From Plantactinospora sp. KBS50 (lineage in GTDB: Bacteria; Actinomycetota; Actinomycetes; Mycobacteriales; Micromonosporaceae): DNA of 64,000 bases. The stretch is taken from NCBI RefSeq assembly GCF_002285795.1, contig NZ_CP022961.1, forward strand, positions 1,550,001-1,614,000, given 5' to 3'. Every line of letters starts with the position of its first letter. Position 1 is the first letter of the stretch. The translations under genes were made by a program, and so were the position numbers. Shown in pieces: positions 44,401 to 53,356 of the stretch. A model generated the notes under the pieces. It was not told the origin of the DNA, made no database searches, and worked only from the letters and a program-made list of their open reading frames with translations.

Positions 44401-46023
44401 TTAGCGCAGGTCGGCCAGGATGCGCCGGGCGGCGTTGTGGCCGGCCGCCCCGATCACGCTGCCGGCCGGGTGGCAGCCGGCGCTGCCGGCGTACAGGCCG
44501 TCGACCCCGGTGGCGTACGGCATCCGGTCGGTGAACGACACGGTGTTGTCGACGTGGTGGATGTGCCCGCCGGTGATCCCGAAGTGCTCCTCGATGCCCG
44601 GCGGGGGCAGCGGAACGGCGTCGGCGACCAGATCGGCGGTGCCCGGCGCGTACCGTTCGCAGATCGCCAGCAGCCGGTCGACGTACCCGGGCAGCGCGGT
44701 GGCCCAGTCGGTGCCGGCCGGGGCGTACGGCACGGACTGCACGAACAGCGCGGACGAGTGGTGCCCGGCCGGATCCTGCAACGACGGGTCGACGGTGGTG
44801 TGCAGGTACCACTCGATGGTCGGCTCGTCCGGCAGCCGGCCGGCCTGGACGTCGGCCCACATGGCCCGCAGCGCGGCCATCGGCGTGGCGGTGTCGCCGC
44901 CCGGCGCGGCGCGGCCCGGCGTCCCGTCCGGCACCAGGGATGCGGAGCCGGGCAGCAGGTGGATGGTCGAGCCGAACGGGCTGGGCGTGCCCGCCGGCAG
45001 GCAGGAGAACCGGGGCAGGCCGGAGAGCGCCAGGTTGACCTTCAGGGTGGTGCCGGGTCGCCGGTTCGCGGCCATCCGGTCGGTCAGGGCCGCCGGGAGC
45101 GCGCCGTCGGGCACCAGGTCGATGAGCCGGTACGGGTCGCAGGCGCCCAGCACCACGGGAGCGGAGACCGATCGGCCGTCGGCCAGCGCGACCCCGCTGA
45201 CGGCGCCGCCGTGCATCGTCACGGCCGCCACCCGGGCGCCGGTCACGATCCGGGCGCCGGCCGCCCGGGCGGCCTCCGCGAAGGTCCGGGACACCGTGCC
45301 CATGCCGCCCTCGGCGATCATCCAGGTGCCGTCCGCGCCGGGCAGCCGGCACATGTTGTGGACCAGGAAGTTGTGGCCGGTGCCCGGGTCGTCCGGTCCG
45401 GCGTTCAGCCCGGACAACCCGTCGGTGACCGCGTACATCGACACCAGCAGCTCGGACCGGAAGTCGAACCGGGCCAGGTAGTCGGCGACCGAGCCGCCGA
45501 CCAGCTCGACGAAGGTGTCCCGTAGTGCGGGCCGGACGTACCGCTCGGCCGTCTGCGGCACCGGCAGCGGCTCGGCGAGCCAGGCCGGCGCGAGGTCCTC
45601 GCGCAGCGCCGCCAGCTCGGCCTGCATCGCGTCGTCGGCCGCCACGTCGGCGGGGGAGAAGAACTCCGCGAGCCGTTCGCGGTTCACCGCCGGGTCCGCG
45701 CCGACCAGCAGGTACGGCGAGCCCACCGGCCCGGGTGTTGGCAGGAAGTAGTGCGGATCCCGGCGCAGCACCGGGATGCGGACGTCCAGCGTGCTCAGCA
45801 GCTCCGGCGGCATCAGCCCGAGCAGGTACGACCCGGTGGAGTGGCTCAGCTGCGGCACCCGGGGGAACGGACGCTCGGTGCGGGCGGCGCCGCCGATCAC
45901 GCCGGCGGCCTCCAGCATCAGCACCTTCAGGCCGGCGCGGGCCAGCAGGATGGCCGACACCAGGCCGTTGTGCCCGGCCCCGATGATCACCACGTCGGCC
46001 CGGTCGGGCAGCTCAGCGTCCAT
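44401..46023 (-). CDS. FAD-dependent oxidoreductase (phytoene desaturase-like)
   Basis: A 540-aa flavoprotein. The dinucleotide-binding motif V-V-I-I-G-A-G-H-N-G-L-V-S-A lies at about 10-23 and is followed by V-L-M-L-E-A-A-G-V-I-G-G-A-A. The C-terminal FAD contact reads V-D-G-L-Y-A-G-S-A-G-C-H-P-G/A-G-S-V. This is the crtI/NAD(P)-FAD desaturase-like group, widespread outside carotenoid clusters; no other carotenoid genes are present. ATG 46023 is used. It lies 11 nt after the tetR stop and is likely co-transcribed with it. Confidence 0.88.
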   Translation of the reverse strand: MDAELPDRADVVIIGAGHNGLVSAILLARAGLKVLMLEAAGVIGGAARTERPFPRVPQLSHSTGSYLLGLMPPELLSTLDVRIPVLRRDPHYFLPTPGPVGSPYLLVGADPAVNRERLAEFFSPADVAADDAMQAELAALREDLAPAWLAEPLPVPQTAERYVRPALRDTFVELVGGSVADYLARFDFRSELLVSMYAVTDGLSGLNAGPDDPGTGHNFLVHNMCRLPGADGTWMIAEGGMGTVSRTFAEAARAAGARIVTGARVAAVTMHGGAVSGVALADGRSVSAPVVLGACDPYRLIDLVPDGALPAALTDRMAANRRPGTTLKVNLALSGLPRFSCLPAGTPSPFGSTIHLLPGSASLVPDGTPGRAAPGGDTATPMAALRAMWADVQAGRLPDEPTIEWYLHTTVDPSLQDPAGHHSSALFVQSVPYAPAGTDWATALPGYVDRLLAICERYAPGTADLVADAVPLPPPGIEEHFGITGGHIHHVDNTVSFTDRMPYATGVDGLYAGSAGCHPAGSVIGAAGHNAARRILADLR

Positions 46024-46034
46024 GCCGGGGCAGC

Positions 46035-46775
46035 CTAGTGGCTGCCGGGCGGCGGCGGGGAGCCGTCGCGTCGAACCGGCGCGCCGCGCAGCTGACCGGC
46101 CAGGCCGGTCAGCTCGATCTCGAAGAGCTTCTCCGGCTCGGTGAGCGCCCAGTCGAGGTGGTGGAAGACCTCCGTGGCGATCAGCCCGTAGAGCCGGGTC
46201 CAGCAGGCCAGGAACGCGTACGCCACGCCGGGCGGGAGGGCGCCGTGCACGCGTTGGAACAGCGGGCTGAGCCGGTCGCCGAGCTGCCGTTCCAGGGCGG
46301 GGGCGGCCGGGTCGGGCAGCCGCCCCCGGTCGGCCAGCAGGCAGAGCGGCTCCAGGAAGACGGCGCCCAGCCGGGCGCCGGGCTGGTCGATGTCGCACTG
46401 CCGCATGAACTCGATCATGCCCGGCACCGGCCGGCCGAGGATCAGGCTGAACTCGGCGGGGTGCTCCACCGACCAGCGCCGGAAGGCGCGGAGCATGGCC
46501 AGCAGCCGGTCGACCGGATCGTCCCCGGCGGTGTCCCGGGCCGCCTCGACGGTGCCGCGCAGTTCGTCGTAGAGGTCGCCGGCCAGCTCCACCACCAGCG
46601 CCTCCAGGCTGGGAAAGTAGCGGTAGATGGCGGGCGCGGTCATGCCCATGTCGCGGGCGATGGCGCGCAGCGAGACCGCCTCCGTGCCGCCGTCGACCAG
46701 CAGGTGCCGGGCACCCTGCTTGATCTCCGCGACGGTCGCCGTACGCAGGCGTTCCCGCCGGGTGGGAGCGGTCAT
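46035..46775 (-). CDS. TetR-family transcriptional regulator
   Basis: A 246-aa regulator. The N-terminal HTH reads G-T-E-A-V-S-L-R-A-I-A-R-D-M-G-M and continues A-P-A-I-Y-R-Y-F-P-S, the TetR recognition-helix pattern. The ligand domain resembles the TetR_C group with a W-T-R-L-Y-G-L motif. It is divergent from the MMPL exporter across 103 nt that contain an inverted repeat, so it probably represses both directions. The FAD gene behind it may be in the same regulon. Confidence 0.92.
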   Translation of the reverse strand: MTAPTRRERLRTATVAEIKQGARHLLVDGGTEAVSLRAIARDMGMTAPAIYRYFPSLEALVVELAGDLYDELRGTVEAARDTAGDDPVDRLLAMLRAFRRWSVEHPAEFSLILGRPVPGMIEFMRQCDIDQPGARLGAVFLEPLCLLADRGRLPDPAAPALERQLGDRLSPLFQRVHGALPPGVAYAFLACWTRLYGLIATEVFHHLDWALTEPEKLFEIELTGLAGQLRGAPVRRDGSPPPPGSH

Positions 46776-46795
46776 CGAACGAACCCCCTTGACTG

Positions 46796-46832
46796 AAGTG
46801 AACGACGTAGCAATAGTTAACGGCGTTCACTT
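46796..46832. promoter_or_regulatory. Operator between tetR and MMPL genes
   Basis: AAGTGAACG (46796-46804) and CGTTCACTT (46824-46832) are exact inverted half-sites separated by 19 nt. They lie 21 nt from the tetR start and 47 nt from the MMPL start. The spacer is A/T-rich (TAGCAATAGTTAA), consistent with overlapping promoters. Confidence 0.72.
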
Positions 46833-46878
46833 TTCTGACTGGTTATTACAGGGTACGACCTGGGCGGGTAGGAACTCG

Positions 46879-49236
46879 ATGTTTGCATGGTGGGGGCGAC
46901 ACGTCGTACGGCTCCGCTGGGCGGTGCTGCTCGCGGCGCTGGCGCTGGGCGCCCTCGGCGCGACCTGGGGGACCGGCGTGTTCGGCACGCTGACCGGCGG
47001 TGGCTTCGACGACCCGGCCAGCGAGTCCAGCCGGGCCGCCACCCGGATCGCCAGCGAACTGGGCCGGCAGGACGCCGACATCCTGGTGCTCTACTCCAGC
47101 GACACGCTCACCGCGGACCAACCGGCGTTCCGGGACCCGGTGACCACGACCCTGCGGCAGTTGCGCGAGCGGCCCGCGGTCGCCAGCGTCACGAGCTGGT
47201 ACGACACCCAGGCACCCACGTTGCTGTCCCGGGACCGGACCGCCACCTACGCCCTGATCCAACTGCGCGCCGGCGACGAGGACGAGCGCACGGCCGCGTA
47301 CCGGGACCTGCGCCCGGCCCTCGACGCCCCCGGCGTCCGCACCCAGGTCGGCGGCGCGGTGCCGTTCCTGAGCGCCGCCAACGAGCAGACCACCCGGGAC
47401 ATCACCCGGGCCGAGCTGTTCTCCATGCCGATCCTGCTGGTGCTGCTGGTGCTCATCTTCGGCGGCCTGGTGGCCGCGGCCACCCCACTGCTGATCGGCG
47501 GTCTCGCCATCCTCGGCGCGTTCGTGGCGGTACGGCTGCTGGCCACCGTCACCGAAGTGTCGATCTTCGCGATCAACGTCATCACGCTGATCGGCCTCGG
47601 CATGGCCATCGACTACGCGCTGTTCATCGTGAGCCGGTTCCGGGAGGAACTGCGGGCCGGCCACGACACGCCCGAGGCGCTGCGGCGCACCCTCGCCACC
47701 GCGGGCCGCACCGTCGTGGTGTCCGGCCTGACCATCGCGCTGGCCATGGGCAGCCTGCTGATCTTCCCGCAGGTCTTCCTCCGTTCGATGGGCGTGGGCG
47801 GGATGGCCGCCGTGCTGGTCGCCATGCTGGCCGCGCTGACCGTGCTGCCGGCGCTGCTGGCCGTGCTCGGCCACCGGATCGACGCGGTACGCGTACCCGT
47901 GCCCGGTCGCCGCACCCGGGCCGCGGGCCGTAGCGGAGCGGCGGGCCGTAGTGGGGCCGCGGACCGCACCCCGCTCGCGGACCCGGCGCCCGGCGCCACC
48001 GCGGCGGCGGACCCGGTCGGCGCCACCGCGGCGGCGGACCCGGCCGGCGGCGGCGCGTGGGCCAGGATCGCCCGGGCGGTGATGCGCCGGCCGGTGCCGG
48101 TCGTGGTCGGCGTGCTGGCCGTGCTCGGCGTGCTGGCCGCGCCGTTCCTGCGGATCGAGTTCGGCGGCTTCGACGAGCGGGTGCTGCCGGCCGACTCGAC
48201 GCCCCGGCTGGTCACCGAGCGAATCCAGACCGAGTTCCCGGGCGCCACCGTCGGCCCGATACAGGTGCTGGTCTCCGGCGTACCGGCCGAGCGGGCACAG
48301 GGATTCGCGGCCCGGATCGGCGCCGTACCCGGCGTCACCGACGTGCGGGTCGCGGCGGCCGACGCGGACACGACGCTGCTGTCGGTCGGCTACTCGGGGG
48401 AGCCGACCGACGACACCGCCCAGGACGCCGTACGGGCGATCCGCCACCTGCCGGTGCCCGACGGCGCGGAGGTCCTGGTCGGCGGCCGGCCCAGCGCCGA
48501 CCGGGACCTGCTGGACAGCCTGGGCGGCCGGCTGCCGTGGATGGCCCTGATCATGGCGGCGGCCACCCTGCTGCTGCTCTTCCTCGCCTTCGGCTCGATC
48601 GTGCTGCCGGTCAAGGCGGTGATCATGAACGTGGTGTCGATCTCGGCGTCGTTCGGCGTCGTGGTGTGGGTGTTCCAGGACGGGCACCTGGCCGACCTGC
48701 TCGGCTTCACGCCCACCGGGTTCATTGAGGCGAGCAACCCGATCCTCATGCTGGCCGTGCTGTTCGGGCTGGCCACCGACTACGAGGTCTTCCTGCTCTC
48801 CCGGGTCCGCGAGGAATGGGACGCCGGGCGCGACAACACCACGGCGGTGGCCACCGGACTCCAGCACACCGGCCGGATCATCACGGCCGCGGCCCTGCTG
48901 CTGGCGGTCGTGGTGGCCGGGTTCACCACCGGCGGCATGTCGTACATCAAGCTGATCGGCGTCGGCATGATCGTGGCGATCGTGGTGGACGCCACCCTGG
49001 TCCGGGTGCTGCTCGTACCGGCCACCATGCGACTGCTCGGCCGCTGGAACTGGTGGGCGCCGGGGCCGCTCGCCCGGCTGTACCGCAGGTACGGCATCCG
49101 CGAGTCCGGCCCGCCCACCCCGGCGGCTCCCGGTTCCGTCCCGGCCGCTCCCGGTTCCGGCGCGGCCGGCGGCGGCGCGGCCGCGGCAGGCGAGACGCCG
49201 TCGCCCGCCCCGACCGGGGCGCTGGCCGGCGAATGA
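46879..49236 (+). CDS. MMPL-family RND transporter
   Basis: A 785-aa membrane exporter of the MMPL/RND superfamily. ATG 46879 begins M-F-A-W-W-G-R-H-V-V. There are two halves, each with one helix, a large external loop (F-G-T-L-T-G-G-G-F-D-D-P in the first) and a five-helix bundle. G-L-G-M-A-I-D-Y-A-L-F and F-G-L-A-T-D-Y-E-V-F-L carry the proton-relay Asp-Tyr pairs. The cytoplasmic linker (about 340-390) and the C-terminal tail have Ala/Pro/Gly repeats. Control by the divergent TetR is likely. The substrate, perhaps a lipid or drug, is unknown. Confidence 0.92.
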   Translation: MFAWWGRHVVRLRWAVLLAALALGALGATWGTGVFGTLTGGGFDDPASESSRAATRIASELGRQDADILVLYSSDTLTADQPAFRDPVTTTLRQLRERPAVASVTSWYDTQAPTLLSRDRTATYALIQLRAGDEDERTAAYRDLRPALDAPGVRTQVGGAVPFLSAANEQTTRDITRAELFSMPILLVLLVLIFGGLVAAATPLLIGGLAILGAFVAVRLLATVTEVSIFAINVITLIGLGMAIDYALFIVSRFREELRAGHDTPEALRRTLATAGRTVVVSGLTIALAMGSLLIFPQVFLRSMGVGGMAAVLVAMLAALTVLPALLAVLGHRIDAVRVPVPGRRTRAAGRSGAAGRSGAADRTPLADPAPGATAAADPVGATAAADPAGGGAWARIARAVMRRPVPVVVGVLAVLGVLAAPFLRIEFGGFDERVLPADSTPRLVTERIQTEFPGATVGPIQVLVSGVPAERAQGFAARIGAVPGVTDVRVAAADADTTLLSVGYSGEPTDDTAQDAVRAIRHLPVPDGAEVLVGGRPSADRDLLDSLGGRLPWMALIMAAATLLLLFLAFGSIVLPVKAVIMNVVSISASFGVVVWVFQDGHLADLLGFTPTGFIEASNPILMLAVLFGLATDYEVFLLSRVREEWDAGRDNTTAVATGLQHTGRIITAAALLLAVVVAGFTTGGMSYIKLIGVGMIVAIVVDATLVRVLLVPATMRLLGRWNWWAPGPLARLYRRYGIRESGPPTPAAPGSVPAAPGSGAAGGGAAAAGETPSPAPTGALAGE

Positions 49237-49238
49237 CC

Positions 49239-49268
49239 CTCGCGCCGCCACGACCCCGGCGGCGCGAG
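49239..49268 (+). terminator. Terminator hairpin after the MMPL gene
   Basis: Perfect 11-bp arms 49239-49249 and 49258-49268 with an 8-nt loop, three bases after the MMPL stop. The 190 nt that follow, up to the toxin frame, contain nothing recognisable. Confidence 0.75.
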
Positions 49269-49508
49269 CGGTGGGTACGCGGGTCCGGGCCGGCTCGGGG
49301 GTGGCCCGCACCCGCGGCCTCTGGCCAGCGGCTGAGCCGCTGAGCATCAGCGCGGCCGAGTAGCCGGTCGGCCCGACCACGTGGAACAGGCGGAATCGGA
49401 GCGGCGCCGCGACTCCGGCGCCGGTCGGTTCGAAGCCGGCGAACGGCACCGTAGTGCCATCACTCGCTGCCGTCGCTCAAGGCGGCCCTCAAGCCGGTCG
49501 TCAAGGGC

Positions 49509-50951
49509 GTGGCGGTTGCCGTATCCGCCGCGCTGCCCGCCGCGGTGGTGTCAGTGGCGCGCGACGTCGTCGATGATGTGGCCAAGGCCACCACGCAGCT
49601 CTACCAGCAGGCGGTCGAAGCTGGAAACTCTGCCATCGAAGGGCTGTCGAGGGCCGCTCAGGTGGTGGCCGAGACCAGCAAGGCCGCACTGCCCGCCGTG
49701 GCCGGCATCGCCGCCGGCGTGCTCACCACCGGCGGCTGTCTGCTGGCGACCGGTGGTGCCGGCTCCGCGGCGTGCGTCGTGGCCGGCTTCGCCGTTGGCG
49801 GCGCGGTCACCAGCGCACTGAGCTGCCCGCCTGGCCGGTCCATTGCCGGCTGTGCCGTGACCGGCGCGATCGCCGGGACGGTGGCCGGGGTCGTCACCGT
49901 AGCCACCGGTGGCTTGGGCGGTGGGCTGGCCGCGACGATGATCGGTGGTGGGCTCTCCTCGGCTGCCTCCGATGCCACCGAGCAGCTGTTGACCACGGGC
50001 CACGTCGACGCCGGCGAACTCTTGGAGCAGGGCATCGTGGGTGCTGGGACGGCCGGCATCCTGCGCGGTGCCGGCAAGGTTGCCAAGCCCCGGTGCAACA
50101 GCTTCGTCCCCAGCACCCAGGTCCTGATGGCCGACGGTTCTCACAAGGCGATCGAGGATGTCAAGATCGGCGACAGGGTTGTTGCCGCCGATCCCACCAC
50201 CGGAAAGACGTCGAGTCAGCCGGTAACCGATGTCATCACCGGGTCCGGGCAGAAGAATCTGGTCGCGGTGACCGTCGCGGTCATGGACCGCGATGGCCCG
50301 GACGACGGCGCCCGGGTGCAGCCGGCCATGACAGGCACGGTCACCACCACCGCCAACCACCCGTTCTTCGTGGACGACCATGGCCGCCCCGCGGATCCGT
50401 TCGACGGGTCCGGACACTGGGCGAACGCTGGCGCCTTGGTGGCCGGTGAGCATATCGCCACAAACGGGGGAGACGACGCGAGGGTCGTCGCCACCCGCGA
50501 TCGCATCGAGTACGCAACCGTCCACAACCTCACGGTCGACGGCGTCCACACGTACTATGTAATCGCAGGCAACACACCGGTCCTCGTCCACAACTGCGGG
50601 GACGCCGCAAAGCACAGCGTGGATAACTTGGCCGACTCCCTCGGAGATGACGTCTTCTTTCATTACACGGATGAGGCCGGACACGCCACCATCATGGAAG
50701 GTGGGGTGGTGAAGGCCAACTCGAAGGGCGTTAGCTACTTTGCGCAGGACATGGTGAAGTCCGGCGATGCCAACAATGTTTTGTTCGCAGGAAATCCGCG
50801 GTATGCAGGTCGCGGTTCCCATGTAATTGGATTCCGTATCTCTCCCGATAGGCTCGGGTCAGGTGTTCAGCCGAACGAGTTGGTGCATCAGGGCTCATTC
50901 AGGTTCACGCCAGATGATGTCATTTATCATGGGCCGAACCCCTTTGGTTAG
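49509..50951 (+). CDS. Polymorphic toxin tip: Hint domain + HYD1-type ADP-ribosyltransferase
   Basis: 480 aa from GTG 49509; the frame is open from 49455, just after a TAG. Residues 1-190 are Ala/Gly-rich amphipathic and hydrophobic segments of the kind found after RHS cores. A pre-toxin Hint domain runs from Cys196 (C-N-S-F-V-P-S-T-Q-V-L-M-A-D-G-S) to V-H-N at 360-362, for autocleavage. The tip (363-480) has F-H-Y-T-D-E-A-G-H-A-T-I-M and matches the HYD1-signature ADP-ribosyltransferase toxins. No RHS/YD repeats, LXG, WXG or signal peptide are present, so delivery sequences are missing. The tip's base composition is lower in G/C than its surroundings. Confidence 0.85.
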   Translation: MAVAVSAALPAAVVSVARDVVDDVAKATTQLYQQAVEAGNSAIEGLSRAAQVVAETSKAALPAVAGIAAGVLTTGGCLLATGGAGSAACVVAGFAVGGAVTSALSCPPGRSIAGCAVTGAIAGTVAGVVTVATGGLGGGLAATMIGGGLSSAASDATEQLLTTGHVDAGELLEQGIVGAGTAGILRGAGKVAKPRCNSFVPSTQVLMADGSHKAIEDVKIGDRVVAADPTTGKTSSQPVTDVITGSGQKNLVAVTVAVMDRDGPDDGARVQPAMTGTVTTTANHPFFVDDHGRPADPFDGSGHWANAGALVAGEHIATNGGDDARVVATRDRIEYATVHNLTVDGVHTYYVIAGNTPVLVHNCGDAAKHSVDNLADSLGDDVFFHYTDEAGHATIMEGGVVKANSKGVSYFAQDMVKSGDANNVLFAGNPRYAGRGSHVIGFRISPDRLGSGVQPNELVHQGSFRFTPDDVIYHGPNPFG

Positions 50952-50959
50952 GAGCAACA

Positions 50960-51358
50960 GTGCTGCAAGTTGACGACTACCAGGAACTCCTTGCTCTCAA
51001 CCGGGCTCTGATGGAGGTTAGGTACCTCGCGCGCGAGGTAGACGACGCCACACGGGGAAGCTCCTTTCTTAGTGACTTGCATGAGCGCGTTATCAAAGAA
51101 ATAAAGGTAAGTTTGAGGGCGTCTGGGCGAGATGGGGAAGTTGCCCAGTGGGAGCATTGGGAGGATTTCGCGAACCGTAGAATCGAGCCTCCGCTAATAG
51201 CGGAGTATCTGGTGCAGGACTGGGCGCAACTGCCGTCTCCCGAAGTCAAACGGGAGGTCGTGATAAATCAGATCCGCCCATTTAAGTTTAGCGCAGAAGA
51301 TGTTCAGCGTATGGTGCAGGAGCTTGATCGGCGGGCGTCGGAAGGGGCGTCTGGATAG
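50960..51358 (+). CDS. Candidate immunity protein for the HYD1-type toxin
   Basis: 132 aa, mostly charged and helical, without a family I recognise. GTG 50960 has AGGAG 5 nt upstream, and the gene starts 9 nt after the toxin stop. Small size, lower G/C and position immediately behind a toxin tip are the hallmarks of immunity genes. No signal or membrane helix, so it would act in the cytoplasm, where an ADP-ribosyltransferase works. Confidence 0.68.
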   Translation: MLQVDDYQELLALNRALMEVRYLAREVDDATRGSSFLSDLHERVIKEIKVSLRASGRDGEVAQWEHWEDFANRRIEPPLIAEYLVQDWAQLPSPEVKREVVINQIRPFKFSAEDVQRMVQELDRRASEGASG

Positions 51359-51710
51359 AGCCGAGAGTCGTAATGTGCGCGTCACGGACCGTAGGGACTC
51401 GGCTGCGCTATGCACTGGAGGGCGCAGGGGTCTGCCCGCGTTGCTGTCATTACTGATGTCATGCGTTCGCACCGACCGGGCGGTCGTACGACGCCGCCGC
51501 GGTGCGCTTGAGCCGGGAGGGGTGGCCCCGATGGCCTGGCGTCCACCGGTGGTGATCTGGGTCAACGGGTCGCCGTTCTTGCCGGGCGTGCGTCGGTGTT
51601 GCTGTCATGACTGCTGTCACCATCGACGATGCTGATATTCGCCAGGGTTGAACCGTAGGTGAACGCGCAGGTCAGGCCCGTCATCACCTCCGTGACGTCG
51701 CTATTGGTTC
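51359..51710. other. Scrambled stretch between the two toxin cassettes
   Basis: No intact gene in 352 nt. The string GTTGCTGTCAT occurs twice (about 51439 and 51599) in partly repeated surroundings, which suggests rearranged remnants. It ends where homology to the tail of a Hint domain begins at 51711. Confidence 0.45.
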
Positions 51711-51722
51711 CACACGTACTAT

Positions 51723-52118
51723 GTGCTCGCCGGCAACACGCCGGTACTCGTACACAACACTGGCGGAGCATCGAGTCCAGGTAAGGGTGCCGCTGGCACG
51801 CAAATGTTGATCGACGATTTGGTCAGTCGAGGATACGTAATTCGAGGTACAGAGATCAGCATGACCGCTGCGAACGGAGTGAACGTAAGGTTTGATGTTG
51901 TAGCCGAAAAGAATGGCGCTCTTTCGGTTTACGACACCAAGAATGGGCCCACCGCAGGCTTTACTAAGAATCAGGGCTCACGAGGCGGGTACATGTCAGT
52001 CGAGACACGCGGCGGAACGTTCTACGGACCCAACGCGCAGAAGGCGGGTCTTGCTGGAACCACACTTGGGCCGACGCGCGTGAAGATTGCGGGCTTCGGT
52101 GGCTATCCTCACTGCTGA
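51723..52118 (+). CDS. Orphan toxin tip with residual Hint C-terminus
   Basis: 131 aa if started at GTG 51723. From 51711 the frame reads H-T-Y-Y-V-L-A-G-N-T-P-V-L-V-H-N, nearly identical to the end of the upstream Hint domain (H-T-Y-Y-V-I-A-G-N-T-P-V-L-V-H-N). The tip then shows V-R-F-D-V-V-A-E and V-Y-D-T-K-N-G, a spacing like a PD-(D/E)XK nuclease core (Asp ... Asp-x-Lys). The assignment is tentative. Without Hint, delivery or a clear start it is probably silent until recombined onto a complete toxin. Confidence 0.65.
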   Translation: MLAGNTPVLVHNTGGASSPGKGAAGTQMLIDDLVSRGYVIRGTEISMTAANGVNVRFDVVAEKNGALSVYDTKNGPTAGFTKNQGSRGGYMSVETRGGTFYGPNAQKAGLAGTTLGPTRVKIAGFGGYPHC

Positions 52119-52135
52119 CGGGAAGAGGTGATGAG

Positions 52136-52762
52136 ATGACCAACCTGGAACGGGATAGCCAGGAAGCTTGCGCATCCGCCTTGAGGCAATACGGCTACGT
52201 GGCGAAGCGACGGGGCCTTCTCCTGCAACCTCGGGATAGGAAGGACGTCACAGGGTGGCTTGGCCTCAACCTTGCGACGTGGGGTCTACCAGCTAAGTTG
52301 CAGATCAACCCGGTGGTAGGCGTCAGGCATGTTCAGCTTGAGAAGGCGTTGGTTGAGTTGGCGGGCTGGAAAGCTCCAGTAGCATCCATCTCGAAACCGC
52401 TGGGCTATCTCATGCCACAGAACACCTTCGTGCAGTGGGATTTCTCAGCAGACGGTGATCTGACCGCGATAGCTGAGGACTTGGCATCTGCTGTCAGGGC
52501 CTACGGGCAACCGTTCATTGACAAATGGACGAGCTGGGAGGCGTTCTCGGCCGAGGTTTCCGGGTCGGGACTTCTGCTTGACAATCAGCGATTCTTTGTC
52601 CTGCCGTTGGTCGCTGCGCTAAACGGCGATCTTTCAGGCGCTGAATCGCTGACTCGGCAGGAGTTGGATCGGGTGGGCGATGCTGAAGATGTCTATTCAA
52701 AGGGTTATAGGGAATTCGCAGGTAAGTTGCTTGCGCGAGCGTTCGATGTAGGCAAAAACTAG
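52136..52762 (+). CDS. Candidate immunity protein for the orphan tip
   Basis: 208 aa, not recognised, soluble, with several Trp and aromatic residues (T-G-W-L-G-L-N-L-A-T-W-G-L-P). ATG 52136 has GGAAGAGG 7-14 nt upstream and starts 17 nt after the tip's stop. Its position and atypical composition fit an immunity gene, which should stay functional even if the toxin is silent. Confidence 0.65.
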   Translation: MTNLERDSQEACASALRQYGYVAKRRGLLLQPRDRKDVTGWLGLNLATWGLPAKLQINPVVGVRHVQLEKALVELAGWKAPVASISKPLGYLMPQNTFVQWDFSADGDLTAIAEDLASAVRAYGQPFIDKWTSWEAFSAEVSGSGLLLDNQRFFVLPLVAALNGDLSGAESLTRQELDRVGDAEDVYSKGYREFAGKLLARAFDVGKN

Positions 52763-52784
52763 CGCTTGGAATGGTATTCTGTAG

Positions 52785-52821
52785 CGGAGTGGCTCCTTTT
52801 TTACGTAGTGGAGCCACTCCG
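52785..52821. terminator. Hairpin after the second immunity gene
   Basis: Arms CGGAGTGGCTCC (52785-52796) and GGAGCCACTCCG (52810-52821) pair perfectly with a T-rich 13-nt loop. It lies 22 nt after the stop, so it is likely a terminator despite no T-run behind it. Confidence 0.6.
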
Positions 52822-52993
52822 TTGTGCGTTGGAGGTTGTGGTTGCCTGCTCCGGTTGATGTCAAGTTTGAGCCTTTTCCAACCTGATCTTGCAGGTCAGC
52901 CCGGGTCGGCAGGGGGTGCTGATCGATGAGGGCGAGGCTCCAGGTAGGACAGCAAATCGACCAAGACCCGATGCCCCGACCGGGAGCCTCGCC

Positions 52994-53356
52994 ATGCTGT
53001 CCTACCCTGCCACGATCCCGTTGTCCAGCCGGACCCTGAACCACCTCGCCGAACGCATCCGCGGCCACCGCCAGCAGCGCAGATCCCGGTGGAGGCGGCT
53101 GACCCCGGGCCGCCAGGCACTACTCGCCCTGGCCCACCTGCGCAACGGCGACACCTACACCCGCCTCGCCGCCGGCTTCGAGATCGGCGTCGCGACCGCC
53201 TGGCGCTATGTTCAAGAAGCAATCGCCCTGCTCAGCGCTGCCGCCGAGGACCTGGACACCGCCATGCGGCGCATCCGGCAACTGGCCTACGCGATCCTGG
53301 ACGGCACGCTGATCCCGATCGACCGGGTCGCCGACCAGAAGCCGTACTACTCCGGC
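52994..53356 (+). pseudogene. IS5-family transposase, N-terminal part
   Basis: 121 codons from ATG 52994. They encode a DDE_Tnp_4-type N-terminus with a helix-turn-helix (T-R-L-A-A-G-F-E-I-G-V-A-T-A-W-R-Y) and the first catalytic Asp (I-L-D-G-T-L-I-P). The sequence stops being transposase-like after K-P-Y-Y-S-G at 53356, exactly where the IS110 element begins; the frame resumes at 54702. Confidence 0.85.

Noticed and set aside
44401-46023. Carotenoid cluster
   Set aside because: Only one phytoene-desaturase-like gene is present, with no crtB, crtE or related genes; the fold alone does not show carotenoid synthesis.
49420-49455. tRNA T-arm (GGTTCGAAG)
   Set aside because: The flanking bases do not form a 5-bp T-stem, and no acceptor, D or anticodon arms fit around it.
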